Shown here: positions 7,477-13,487 of the stretch, in pieces
Numbering within the stretch: position 1 is the first letter of the stretch
Layout of the letters: each line of letters starts with the position of its first letter
DNA from: a virus
Direction: 5' to 3' (one strand)
IMG/VR virus record: IMGVR_UViG_3300028394_000251
Location: 1-28,914 of that record
Length of the DNA: 28,914 nt
Made by a program: the position numbers and the translations under genes
Notes under the pieces: generated by a model
The model's input: the letters and a program-made list of their open reading frames with translations, nothing else
Told to the model about the DNA's origin: nothing
The model's database searches: none

Positions 7477-7831
7477 GTGTTCTCCTAGATGGAAGCGTCC
7501 ACGTTGCGCGAGCGCGTCGCTTCATACACGCCCTTGATGAATTCATCGATTCGAGCGAGCATGCTGAAGCCGTCGCGCATGTCACGCACCTTGCCAGTCA
7601 AGCCCTCTGCTCGCAACCGACGGTAAATCGTCGAGCGCGACACGCCCTGCGCCTGCGCCATGTCGTCGGCATTTCCGCCGTGCTGTTTCGCCAGTGCAAG
7701 CAGCGCCTCGGATTCTGGCGTGCGTGACGCTGTGCGCCAGGCTTCCTGCGCGGCGCGAAACTCGGCCCGCAGCGCGGACAGATGCGCAGAATCAACGGAT
7801 ACGATTTGCTGATACATTTGTTCTCCTAGAT
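7468..7831 (-). repeat. Paired 23-nt translation-initiation repeats (7468-7490 and 7809-7831)
   Basis: The stop codon, Shine-Dalgarno, spacer and first three codons before ssb (7468-7490) and before the HTH gene (7809-7831) are identical over 23 nt except for one base. Each reads ATC-TAG-GAGAACAN-ATG-TAT-CAG on the minus strand, with the upstream gene's TAG built into the Shine-Dalgarno. Both proteins therefore start MYQ. Confidence 0.85.
7485..7817 (-). CDS. Helix-turn-helix protein, possible regulator
   Basis: 110 residues. A central HTH of resolvase/Fis-like type is visible at about residues 46-70 (HGGNADDMAQAQGVSRSTIY then RRLRAEGL). The N-terminus is an amphipathic helix (HLSALRAEFRAAQEAW) and the C-terminus is helical. 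A DNA-binding role is likely; the target is unknown. The gene sits between dCTP deaminase and ssb and begins with AGGAG 5 nt before ATG 7817. A regulator or a replication accessory are both possible. Confidence 0.8.
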   Translation of the reverse strand: MYQQIVSVDSAHLSALRAEFRAAQEAWRTASRTPESEALLALAKQHGGNADDMAQAQGVSRSTIYRRLRAEGLTGKVRDMRDGFSMLARIDEFIKGVYEATRSRNVDASI

Positions 7832-8404
7832 TAGAGCGGTCACCGGTGAATCCTGCTGATCCTGATATTTGCCGCCACGATCCGCGTATGTCGTTTTCGG
7901 ACGCTGGTCGAGGGGCATGAACACAAGCTGCGCGATTCCTTCTTCGGTGTAGACGCGAATTGGCAGCTGTCCAACGTTGCTGAGTTCAAGCGTGATGTGC
8001 CCACGCCACCCAGCTTCGATCGGCGTCGCGTTGACAAGCAGTCCGCAGCGCGCATACGTTGACTTTCCGATGCATAGCGCCATCACGTCGTCTGGCATGT
8101 CGATGTGTTCGAGCGTGGCGCCGAGCACGCATTCACCAGGTCGCAACTCAAAGAATCGTTTGTGGGGATCGAAGGTAAACACGTCGTCCCATTGCTTTTC
8201 ATCTTGAAATTTAGGATCAATGGTTGCCTTGCCGAAAAAACTTTGCGCCTTGAACTGGCGCGCCAAACGAACGTCATAGCCATTGCACGATGTGCCGTAG
8301 CTGATTACTTTTTTGAATGTTTCATCGATGCGCACCTGCTGCGCCAGGAATGGCGTAATGCGTTCGCTCATTCTTTCTATAATTGTTTTGTCAGACCAGA
8401 CCAT
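7826..8404 (-). CDS. dcd: dCTP deaminase
   Basis: 192 residues, the usual size of Dcd. Deaminates dCTP to dUTP, feeding dTTP synthesis. Diagnostic stretches are the trimer-forming CIGKSTYARCGLLVNATP, the active-site segment IEAGWRGHITLELSN with the catalytic Glu, and the C-terminal lid GIAQLVFMPLDQRPKTTYADRGGKYQDQ. The usual I-D-P-G before the catalytic strand is I-E-A-G here. ATG at 8404 has GGGG just upstream and overlaps the zinc-ribbon gene by 14 nt; the frame is open further upstream but that part lies in the other gene and lacks family similarity. A bifunctional dCTP deaminase/dUTPase cannot be excluded. Confidence 0.92.
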   Translation of the reverse strand: MVWSDKTIIERMSERITPFLAQQVRIDETFKKVISYGTSCNGYDVRLARQFKAQSFFGKATIDPKFQDEKQWDDVFTFDPHKRFFELRPGECVLGATLEHIDMPDDVMALCIGKSTYARCGLLVNATPIEAGWRGHITLELSNVGQLPIRVYTEEGIAQLVFMPLDQRPKTTYADRGGKYQDQQDSPVTALI

Positions 8405-9758
8405 ATTCCCCCTGAAGTTTTTTTTCATCTTTGGCGGCTTGACGTTTTGCGCGCAAATGATTTGCAGCACGTTCTCTGGTTTCAGCAAGGCCGCGTTCGT
8501 AATAACCAATTCCCATACGCTTTGAGATTTCCTTGATTATATTTTCTGTCCTGATGATTTTGCTGACAGGAATTTTGATTTTTTGTTTTTCAATCTCGAT
8601 TGTTGCGATGCCGTTGCTGATCTGCGTAATGCATCCAGCATCGCTGGTTTCGATCAGGCGCTCATTGCCATCAATGACCATGTATCGAGCGCTCATTACG
8701 ATTACGCGCGCGCCGACATCGCACAGCTCAGTAATAGTTTTGACGCGCAAGCGATGCAGTATGTAATCTCTGCATTCTTCGCTGCAGCAGTCTGAGATGG
8801 CGGCAGTGCGCTCGATCTCAATTCTACAGGCTTTGCACTTGATTGTTTTTGAAATCTTGATCGCAGGTTGCGGTGGTGGCACTGGTGCCAGCGATGACAC
8901 AACGATTAACTTGCGCTGATCAGCGCGCATCAACCTCACCCGGTTAACTTCGCGTTTTCTGTAACATTCCCGCGAACATACAGATATGTTTGATTTCTCA
9001 CTTGCCAAAAATTTATTTTGGCAGACCGTGCATTCGCGGTCTACCATGTTTTTTTTCTGACGCTTCAGCCGAAGATTTCGCGCGTCAGAACATTGAGCTG
9101 AACATGTCATCGTCAGCGGATGCCGCTTTTTAAACTCCTTCTGGCACTCGCTGCAATGCGTCACAAAAGCCACGAATTTGCTTAGCCGAAGTTTTTCGTA
9201 CGATTGTTTTTTTAGCCTGTAGGTGTGCATTTTTGCGCATTCTGCGCTACATGTGACCTGGTAATGATCGGTCACGTACTCAGATTCGCAGACCTTGCAA
9301 ATGCGCGTTTTCATTTGTTGGCTGTGCGTGGCGGCGTCTTCCTCGTTTGCTTTGCGTATCTCAGCTGCGCGCTCTCTATCCGCGTAGATGGCTGCCCTTG
9401 TACACGCAGCACAGCGTATCTGGTGGACGTGATTCCGCTTAAAGCCATTCCCGCACACTGGACAGGCTGGAAGAGGCTTAGTGGCCTTGGTTTGCGTTTT
9501 CAAGCAGTCTCTGCACTGCGTCTGATACTGATTGCTGCGCAGGAATGCCTTGCTGCACTGCGCGCACGCGATTGCGCGCGCCTTGAATTTTGCCAGCTGC
9601 TTGGCGTATGTGTCTTTCAGCAGATGGTGGCGCGCTGCCTCGACTTGCTTTTCGCGGGTGCTGCTGCATGCAGCCGAGCAGCACAGTTGCCGAGAATTCC
9701 GCGGAACGAAATTTGTTTCGCAGATGATGCAGCGTTTCGCAAAAAATACCTGGCGCAT
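8391..9758 (-). CDS. Tandem zinc-ribbon protein, seven Cys4 modules
   Basis: 455 residues with seven CxxC-x(12-14)-CxxC/CxxxC modules at about residues 10-31, 65-85, 99-119, 154-174, 202-223, 243-265 and 308-329. Each has the pattern C-x2-C-x3-[F/Y/I]-x(8-10)-C-S-x2-C known from single zinc ribbons of many phage proteins. Basic, helical linkers of 14-42 residues separate them. A Cys-poor C-terminal region (about 335-455) has beta strands (DVGARVIVMSARYMVIDG; NGIATIEIEKQKIKIPVS), possibly SH3-like, then a basic helix. It probably binds nucleic acid, but no family for the whole protein is known to me. ATG 9758 lies in a TGATG overlap with a 44-residue zinc-ribbon gene, with AAGGGGG upstream. 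Confidence 0.85.
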   Translation of the reverse strand: MRQVFFAKRCIICETNFVPRNSRQLCCSAACSSTREKQVEAARHHLLKDTYAKQLAKFKARAIACAQCSKAFLRSNQYQTQCRDCLKTQTKATKPLPACPVCGNGFKRNHVHQIRCAACTRAAIYADRERAAEIRKANEEDAATHSQQMKTRICKVCESEYVTDHYQVTCSAECAKMHTYRLKKQSYEKLRLSKFVAFVTHCSECQKEFKKRHPLTMTCSAQCSDARNLRLKRQKKNMVDRECTVCQNKFLASEKSNISVCSRECYRKREVNRVRLMRADQRKLIVVSSLAPVPPPQPAIKISKTIKCKACRIEIERTAAISDCCSEECRDYILHRLRVKTITELCDVGARVIVMSARYMVIDGNERLIETSDAGCITQISNGIATIEIEKQKIKIPVSKIIRTENIIKEISKRMGIGYYERGLAETRERAANHLRAKRQAAKDEKKLQGEYGLV

Positions 9759-9892
9759 CAGAAGCCCCCTTCGTCGTATCTGATCAGGTTCTGCGCCGAA
9801 TAATGTTTCCTGCGGCATTCGGCGCTGCAAGTTTTTTGGTTCTTCGCGTATTTGTTTGGCTCAAACTGGCTTCCGCAAATAATGCAATTCAT
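9758..9892 (-). CDS. 44-residue single zinc-ribbon protein
   Basis: A short gene encoding one C-x2-C-x14-CSAEC zinc ribbon (CIICGSQFEPN ... KTCSAECRRK), the same module found seven times in the next gene. It ends in the acidic tail RYDEGGF. Its ATG overlaps the stop of the ORF overprinted on the C5 methylase (ATGA), and its stop overlaps the start of the large zinc-ribbon gene (TGATG). GGAG lies about 8 nt upstream. The tight coupling on both sides and the intact cysteine pattern show it is a real gene. Confidence 0.8.
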   Translation of the reverse strand: MNCIICGSQFEPNKYAKNQKTCSAECRRKHYSAQNLIRYDEGGF

Positions 9893-10785
9893 AGTTCATT
9901 CTCCGCCGAGAATGCGCCATGCAAGCGCCGCCACTGCTGGAACTTGTCCGTTGCCAATGGCCTTAAGTCTGTCCACTCGAGCGGCCATCCCATGAGCCAC
10001 TCTACCCACGTCGGGTTCAGCTGCCCACCATTGCCGGCTCCCATCATTCGCGCTTCCTCGATCGTCGTTGCTTCCTTCAGCTTCTGCCATGCTCCCGATC
10101 CTCCGCACATGCCTTTCGTGCGCGGCGTTGGCCAGTGCACTTCCGCTCCCAAGTTCGGCGACTTTCGATTGCCGGATTTTGCTGTGTCCTTCCAGTCGCG
10201 CGCCATCGGCGTCGGCCACATCCGTACTGCCGTTGCCAGGCCATCCACGCGATTCACTGAGTCGTTCGCTACGGGCGTTTGCCGCAATCCAGATTCTGTC
10301 GCGTCGGTGCGGCGCGCCAACGTCGATTGCTCCGAGCACTCCCCATCGCGCATCAAACCCCATCGAGGCCAGGTCTCCGAGTACTCGTCCGAGCCCTCTA
10401 GCAGTGAGCATTGGCGAGTTCTCCACGAGGACGTATCGCGGTCGAACTTCACGAATGATCCGGGCCATCTCCACCCAGAGTCCTGATTTGCCGCCATCGA
10501 TGCCTGCTCCTCGTCCTGCTGCACTGATGTCCTGACATGGAAACCCTCCCGATACGACATCAACAATTCCTCGCCACGGTCGGCCGTCAAATGTACAAAC
10601 GTCATCCCAAATCGGGAAAGGCGGGAGTAGGCCGTCGTTTTGTCGCTGCACAAGCACCCCCGCTGCGTAGGCGTCTCGCTCGACTGCGCAGACTGTGTGC
10701 CATCCGAGCAGATGCCCTCCGAGGATTCCACCACCTGCTCCCGCGAAGAGAGCAAGCTCATTAACGCATTGCTTATGATCCACAT
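9889..10785 (-). CDS. Overprinted gene inside the C5 methylase (Dcm-overlapping phage protein)
   Basis: 298 codons without a stop, same strand, different frame, covering the whole C5 methylase gene. I recognise features seen in separately annotated phage proteins: FGMTFVHLTADRGEELL, YREGFHVRTS, a SSWRTRQCSLLEG block, SETWPRWGLMRDGE, two WPTP motifs and NPTWVEWLMGWP...WTDLRPL. The ATG at 10785 shares one AAGGAG with the methylase GTG at 10783 (ATGTG), and its TGA overlaps the ATG of the next gene as ATGA. These junctions, and a chance of order one in a million for so long an open frame in neutral sequence, support translation. Function unknown; no catalytic motif recognised. The alternative is that similarity to known proteins only reflects the conserved methylase read in a shifted frame. 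Confidence 0.6.
   Translation of the reverse strand: MWIISNALMSLLSSREQVVESSEGICSDGTQSAQSSETPTQRGCLCSDKTTAYSRLSRFGMTFVHLTADRGEELLMSYREGFHVRTSVQQDEEQASMAANQDSGWRWPGSFVKFDRDTSSWRTRQCSLLEGSDEYSETWPRWGLMRDGECSEQSTLARRTDATESGLRQTPVANDSVNRVDGLATAVRMWPTPMARDWKDTAKSGNRKSPNLGAEVHWPTPRTKGMCGGSGAWQKLKEATTIEEARMMGAGNGGQLNPTWVEWLMGWPLEWTDLRPLATDKFQQWRRLHGAFSAENEL
9896..10783 (-). CDS. DNA cytosine-5 methyltransferase
   Basis: 295 residues. Methylates C5 of cytosine in a specific DNA site using SAM. Motif I ELALFAGAGGGILGG is at the N-terminus; the catalytic Cys is in GGFPCQDISAAGRG; motif VI is ENSPMLTARG (ENS in place of the usual ENV); motif VIII APHRRDRIWIAA; and motifs IX-X close the protein with VDRLKAIGNGQVPAVAALAW. 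The stretch between VIII and IX, the target recognition domain, is short (about 85 residues). GTG 10783 is chosen because AAGGAG lies 6 nt upstream; longer in-frame starts lack a Shine-Dalgarno. No cognate restriction enzyme is present, suggesting protection from host restriction. Another long ORF is read from the same DNA in a second frame. Confidence 0.93.
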   Translation of the reverse strand: MDHKQCVNELALFAGAGGGILGGHLLGWHTVCAVERDAYAAGVLVQRQNDGLLPPFPIWDDVCTFDGRPWRGIVDVVSGGFPCQDISAAGRGAGIDGGKSGLWVEMARIIREVRPRYVLVENSPMLTARGLGRVLGDLASMGFDARWGVLGAIDVGAPHRRDRIWIAANARSERLSESRGWPGNGSTDVADADGARLEGHSKIRQSKVAELGSGSALANAAHERHVRRIGSMAEAEGSNDDRGSANDGSRQWWAAEPDVGRVAHGMAARVDRLKAIGNGQVPAVAALAWRILGGE

Positions 10786-10878
10786 TTTTCTCCTTCAACT
10801 CAACAAACCCCCGCGTCCGGCTCTTGCATGAGCCGCTCAATGGTCATATCGGCGCGCACTGCGGGATCAACCAAGGGA
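10784..10878. other. 95-bp gap with small hairpin before the methylase RBS
   Basis: Between the loader-like gene and the methylase. On the minus strand a CGGCTC-ATGCAA-GAGCCG hairpin (about 10837-10820) precedes the AAGGAG site. A 15-codon ORF covers it but has no Shine-Dalgarno. No promoter is evident. Confidence 0.4.
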
Positions 10879-11490
10879 TCAGAAGCCCCCTTCGTCGTCA
10901 GCATCATCGCGCGGTGCCTGTAGTCGAGCGCGGTCGATGGAAAGTTTCTGAGCAAGATCGGAAATAAATCCGCGGACTGCAGGTGTCATTGCGGACAGAT
11001 CGTCACGCCTGGTCTGGATCGCGTTATACATGTTGCGCCATTGAGCGCGCATCGTATCCATCCTTTCAAGCGGTTCGTTGCAGATTGTTTGCCAGCCAAA
11101 TGCCTGGATGCCCATCATCGTAATATCGACGATACGCGTCGGGAGCTTTTCGGCAAGATATTTTCTGCGCTCTGCTTCAGTTGAATCGCGCCCACGTGCT
11201 GCGGCCAGCATCAGCACGATTCCAAAAACTTCATTGGGATCCACATCACCACCCTCAGAGTATCGTGTGATGGAAGCAGCCTGTTTGCGGATCGCAGCAA
11301 TCGATGGGAAAAAATCACTCTCCGCGATGAGCTGATCCACAGCAGCTGTCAACAAATCTTCGTCGATGTCGTTAAGCGCATTCGCGTATGTCTGATTTCG
11401 AAGTTTGAGCACTCCGTCATCAGCTTTGATCTGGTGTCCCCAGATGGCATACATTTTTGCGAGTTGCAGTTTTGTGTTTTCGATTGTCAT
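10879..11490 (-). CDS. Helicase-loader-like replication protein
   Basis: 203 residues. The N-terminal half (KMYAIWGHQIKADDGVLKLR; LLTAAVDQLIAESDFFPSIA; AIRKQA) resembles the G39P/loader-type proteins of phages, in which a helical domain with a FFPS(I)xxI signature delivers DnaB-type helicase to the origin complex. It directly follows the O-like initiator gene, the position of lambda P. No helicase gene is visible, so it would recruit the host enzyme. The C-terminus ends in an acidic DDADDEGGF tail recalling SSB tips. ATG 11490 has AAGGAC 8 nt upstream. Confidence 0.7.
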   Translation of the reverse strand: MTIENTKLQLAKMYAIWGHQIKADDGVLKLRNQTYANALNDIDEDLLTAAVDQLIAESDFFPSIAAIRKQAASITRYSEGGDVDPNEVFGIVLMLAAARGRDSTEAERRKYLAEKLPTRIVDITMMGIQAFGWQTICNEPLERMDTMRAQWRNMYNAIQTRRDDLSAMTPAVRGFISDLAQKLSIDRARLQAPRDDADDEGGF

Positions 11491-11501
11491 TTTGTATGTC
11501 C

Positions 11502-12437
11502 TTAAAAATCCAAGCTTGCGTTGATCTTTTCGATGCTGATTGTATTTCGTTCAGACGCGCGCGGTGGCGACATCGTCGCGTATCCCTGGCGGAACTTTCC
11601 CCATGAATCAAAAACATCATGTAGTGTCGGAGGCTGGCCCTTTTGTCCGCGCCAGTCAGATGTCTTCCACCAATCCAAAAATGCTACCAGGTCTGCACCA
11701 CTCGCCTCAGCGTGAGCAATGCGAAGCTGTGTTGCTGCTTTGACGATCGCTCCGGCTTTGAGTTTTGTGTCCAGCACACATATCTGTGCCAGAGCATAGA
11801 AAATTTCTTTCTGGCGTTGTTCTTCGTGTTCGCTCAATTTTGTTTTGCGCGCGCGCTCAGGGCGTTTAGATTTTTTCTCTGCTGGAGCGGCTGTAATGGA
11901 TTCGACGTTCGCATTTTCTGGAATCTGCTGCTCGTCGTGTGAATTTGAAACTTCGATTTTTTGCGTTTGATTTGCCTCGACGCTTGCGTCCGAGGAAATT
12001 TCTTTCCTTTCTTTTGTTGTTTTCTTTCCTTTCTTTTGTGTGTATTGCTGCGATACCATCTCTGGTATTGCTGCGATACTAGGGGGGTATTGCTGTAATA
12101 CCATCTCTGGTATTGCTGCGATACTAGCATCACCCGGTATTGCTGCGATACCAGCATCTAGCGACGGCTCATAGACCGAGACGTTGCCGCGCTTGTAGTG
12201 TTTGATCCACTGATGAGCTGCGGCATCCCGAATCCCTTTGATGACGTTTGCGCGCGTCATGCCCGTCATCTCTTCGAACTGCGACAAACTGATCACGTCA
12301 TGCGGCTTGTGCCATCCGACGGTCTGACGCAGGACGGCGAATACAATTTTCAGCTCAGCGTATCCCATGTGCTGCATGGCCTGGTCGAGCAGGACGTTGG
12401 GCACGCGCGTGAAGCACTGCCCGTCCTCATTCAGCAT
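11502..12437 (-). CDS. Lambda O-like replication initiator with internal origin
   Basis: About 311 residues. The N-terminal winged-helix domain follows the phage replication protein O pattern: CFTRVPNVLLDQAM, AELKIVFAVLRQTVGWHK, DVISLSQFEEMTGMTRANVI, then a YKRGNVSVYEP wing. Residues about 110-155 are encoded by iteron DNA repeats, followed by a Lys/Glu-rich low-complexity linker and a C-terminal helical domain (KAGAIVKAATQLR; FLDWWKTSDWRG) likely to contact the loader. It binds the origin inside its own gene, as in lambdoid phages. Start is uncertain: ATG 12437 or 12446, both overlapping the XRE gene; 12437 has a GGGATGGG stretch about 8 nt upstream. Confidence 0.85.
   Translation of the reverse strand: MLNEDGQCFTRVPNVLLDQAMQHMGYAELKIVFAVLRQTVGWHKPHDVISLSQFEEMTGMTRANVIKGIRDAAAHQWIKHYKRGNVSVYEPSLDAGIAAIPGDASIAAIPEMVLQQYPPSIAAIPEMVSQQYTQKKGKKTTKERKEISSDASVEANQTQKIEVSNSHDEQQIPENANVESITAAPAEKKSKRPERARKTKLSEHEEQRQKEIFYALAQICVLDTKLKAGAIVKAATQLRIAHAEASGADLVAFLDWWKTSDWRGQKGQPPTLHDVFDSWGKFRQGYATMSPPRASERNTISIEKINASLDF
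11999..12151. other. Replication origin: five 15-bp iterons plus pyrimidine-rich repeats
   Basis: GTATTGCTGCGATAC, itself an imperfect palindrome, occurs at 12042-12056, 12065-12079, 12087-12101 (two mismatches), 12110-12124 and 12137-12151. Start-to-start spacing is 23, 22, 23 and 27 bp, close to two helical turns, so protein would bind one face. Beside them an identical 19-bp C/T tract (11999-12017 and 12021-12039, period 22 bp) is AT-rich and would serve as the unwinding element. The iterons are read in two frames of the initiator (IAAIP three times, QQY twice), which shows selection on DNA, not protein. The layout matches lambda ori within gene O. Confidence 0.85.
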
Positions 12438-12678
12438 CACGCCCATCCCGTGGCAGATTACCAGTTCGCGTTCGATCGATCGCGGTGACTGCCTCAATCT
12501 GGTCTACGTGCAGCGCGTCGATCAGGCGGGCGAAGAGCCATAGTGGAGGTGTGTGTCCGCCTGTTTCGATGCGCGCGATCGTCACCTGGTTGACATCGAC
12601 TTTTCTGGCAAGGCCATTTTGCGACCACTTCAAAAGTTTGCGGTGGGCGCGGAATAATGCGCCGATTTGTGTTTGCAT
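12427..12678 (-). CDS. XRE/Cro-type HTH regulator
   Basis: 83 residues. A five-helix XRE domain is clear at about residues 5-62: IGALFRAHRKLLKWSQNGLA, then the recognition segment VDVNQVTIARIETGG and PPLWLFARLIDAL. It should bind operators as a dimer and may control the divergent promoters next to it, like Cro or a short repressor. No oligomerisation or peptidase domain is present. It is the first gene of the leftward replication operon. The predicted transcript starts at the A of ATG 12678, so the mRNA would be leaderless; a GAGG lies only 2 nt before the ATG, too close to be a normal RBS. Confidence 0.92.
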   Translation of the reverse strand: MQTQIGALFRAHRKLLKWSQNGLARKVDVNQVTIARIETGGHTPPLWLFARLIDALHVDQIEAVTAIDRTRTGNLPRDGRDAE

Positions 12679-12684
12679 TTCCTC

Positions 12685-12713
12685 ATTATATAGTATGTGT
12701 CAAGAGATGAAAA
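12685..12713 (-). promoter_or_regulatory. Leftward promoter of the replication operon, apparently leaderless
   Basis: Minus strand: perfect -10 TATAAT at 12690-12685, with TTTTCA at 12713-12708 (four of six -35 bases), spacer 17 bp. Six nt separate the -10 from ATG 12678, placing +1 on the A of the start codon. Confidence 0.7.
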
Positions 12714-12729
12714 AAATTGGGTATTGACA
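12698..12729. promoter_or_regulatory. Candidate operator: TGTCAA/TTGACA inverted repeat between promoters
   Basis: TGTCAA (12698-12703) and TTGACA (12724-12729) form an inverted repeat with centres 26 bp apart. One half lies in the spacer of the leftward promoter, the other is the -35 of the rightward one. A dimer, perhaps the XRE protein, could use it; six-base arms are weak evidence. Confidence 0.3.
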
Positions 12730-12753
12730 TGAATTTTATATTCGTGCTATGAT
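12724..12753 (+). promoter_or_regulatory. Rightward early promoter, extended -10, apparently leaderless
   Basis: Perfect -35 TTGACA (12724-12729), 18-bp spacer, TGC extension (12745-12747) and -10 TATGAT (12748-12753, five of six). Six nt then precede ATG 12760, again putting +1 on the start codon. No Shine-Dalgarno is present before that ATG. Confidence 0.8.
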
Positions 12754-12759
12754 CTGTCC

Positions 12760-13002
12760 ATGACAAGGGAACAGGCAAACACCAAGGCAGCTGCACTGGC
12801 CAGCGCGTATGCGCACCGCGACATTACGTGGGCGGAGTTGCGCGAAGGGCTGCTCGCCATCTACGGCGAGATTCGATTTTCCCGCGTGATGCTGACGCGA
12901 TGTGGGGTCAGCGCCACCGAAGCAGAGCGCATCCGTGCGCAGCAGTATCAGCTCGCGCGCGACCAGCACTGGGACACGATCCCCGTGCAGGAGCCAGCAT
13001 GA
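12760..13002 (+). CDS. Hypothetical early protein, leaderless
   Basis: 80 residues, first gene of the rightward early operon; family not recognised. It looks wholly helical: AAALASAYAHRDITWAELRE, GLLAIYGEIRFSRVML, then VSATEAERIRAQQYQLARD, with a mild resemblance to a winged or HTH fold (ITWAELREGL). The start codon coincides with the predicted transcription start and has no RBS, so translation should be leaderless. As the first early product it may be a regulator or a host-takeover protein, but nothing in the sequence proves this. It overlaps the next gene by ATGA. Confidence 0.8.
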   Translation: MTREQANTKAAALASAYAHRDITWAELREGLLAIYGEIRFSRVMLTRCGVSATEAERIRAQQYQLARDQHWDTIPVQEPA

Positions 13003-13139
13003 GCCTGCGCGACATCATCGTATTCGTCGTACTCACCACGCTGTTTTTCTCAGCTGTGGTGTGGGCGAATCAGGATCAGGGCGACGACGCAGCTTACGCG
13101 CGCCACATGACTTGCATGATCCAGAAATCGTGCAAATAA
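12999..13139 (+). CDS. 46-residue single-pass membrane or secreted protein
   Basis: Starts with MSLRD and a hydrophobic stretch IIVFVVLTTLFFSAVVWA (residues 6-23), followed by an acidic, soluble tail (NQDQGDDAAYARH) with two cysteines in MTCMIQKSC. The hydrophobic segment could be a signal anchor or a signal peptide cut after VWA, leaving a small Cys-pair peptide outside the membrane. GGAG lies 6 nt before ATG 12999, which overlaps the previous stop as ATGA. Confidence 0.7.
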   Translation: MSLRDIIVFVVLTTLFFSAVVWANQDQGDDAAYARHMTCMIQKSCK

Positions 13140-13151
13140 TCGGAGACAATT

Positions 13152-13454
13152 ATGAACAACAACGACTGGAGATGGATTGACGGAGGCGATGAGCAGGACA
13201 ATCTGCGCGATACGGTCATGACTAACATGACCGATGTCACCATTGCAGAGGATGGCGAGGAGGTGGGCGTGCTGACCGCGCAGCGCCTGGTCAACGAGCT
13301 GGACACGGCATACGCGACAGCGATCGAGAGCATCGCGGCGGCCTTGAATGACAATGTGATCAGCTGGGAAATGTATTCCGAGATTTACACGATCGTCAGC
13401 GATTACCTCAACACCACACGCAAGCAGCTGATGCGCATTATTTCGCGCGACTAA
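13152..13454 (+). CDS. Hypothetical acidic early protein
   Basis: 100 residues, family not recognised. The N-terminal third is Asn/Asp/Glu-rich (NNNDWRWIDGGDEQDN); the rest is predicted helical (AQRLVNELDTAYATAIESIA; MYSEIYTIVSDYLNTTRKQL). GGAG precedes ATG 13152 by 7 nt. It lies just upstream of the ERF gene, so it may belong with recombination, but it has no visible motif. Confidence 0.75.
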   Translation: MNNNDWRWIDGGDEQDNLRDTVMTNMTDVTIAEDGEEVGVLTAQRLVNELDTAYATAIESIAAALNDNVISWEMYSEIYTIVSDYLNTTRKQLMRIISRD

Positions 13455-13487
13455 TTTTTTGAGACACACAAATGGAGCAAATGATTT

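Larger units (their letters stand above)
9757..10898. repeat. 21-bp repeat encoding DEGGF tails (9757-9777 and 10878-10898)
   Basis: The same 21 bp occurs at 9757-9777 and 10878-10898. In both places it encodes, on the minus strand, the last residues DEGGF and the TGA stop: of the 44-residue zinc-ribbon protein and of the helicase-loader-like protein. Confidence 0.85.

Noticed and set aside
10800-10847. 15-residue ORF (MTIERLMQEPDAGVC) between the loader and the methylase
   Set aside because: No Shine-Dalgarno and contains a hairpin; more likely untranslated leader.
11999-12151. Iterons as a CRISPR array
   Set aside because: Repeats are 15 bp with 7-12 bp spacers, lie inside a coding gene, and no cas genes are present.
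11834-12157. 107-codon minus-strand ORF across the iterons
   Set aside because: Open frame made by iteron repeats and A-rich DNA; lies inside the initiator gene without an RBS.
12698-12703. TTGACA on the minus strand as the -35 of the leftward promoter
   Set aside because: Only 7 bp from the TATAAT box; TTTTCA at 12713-12708 has the proper 17-bp spacing. It may instead be an operator half-site.
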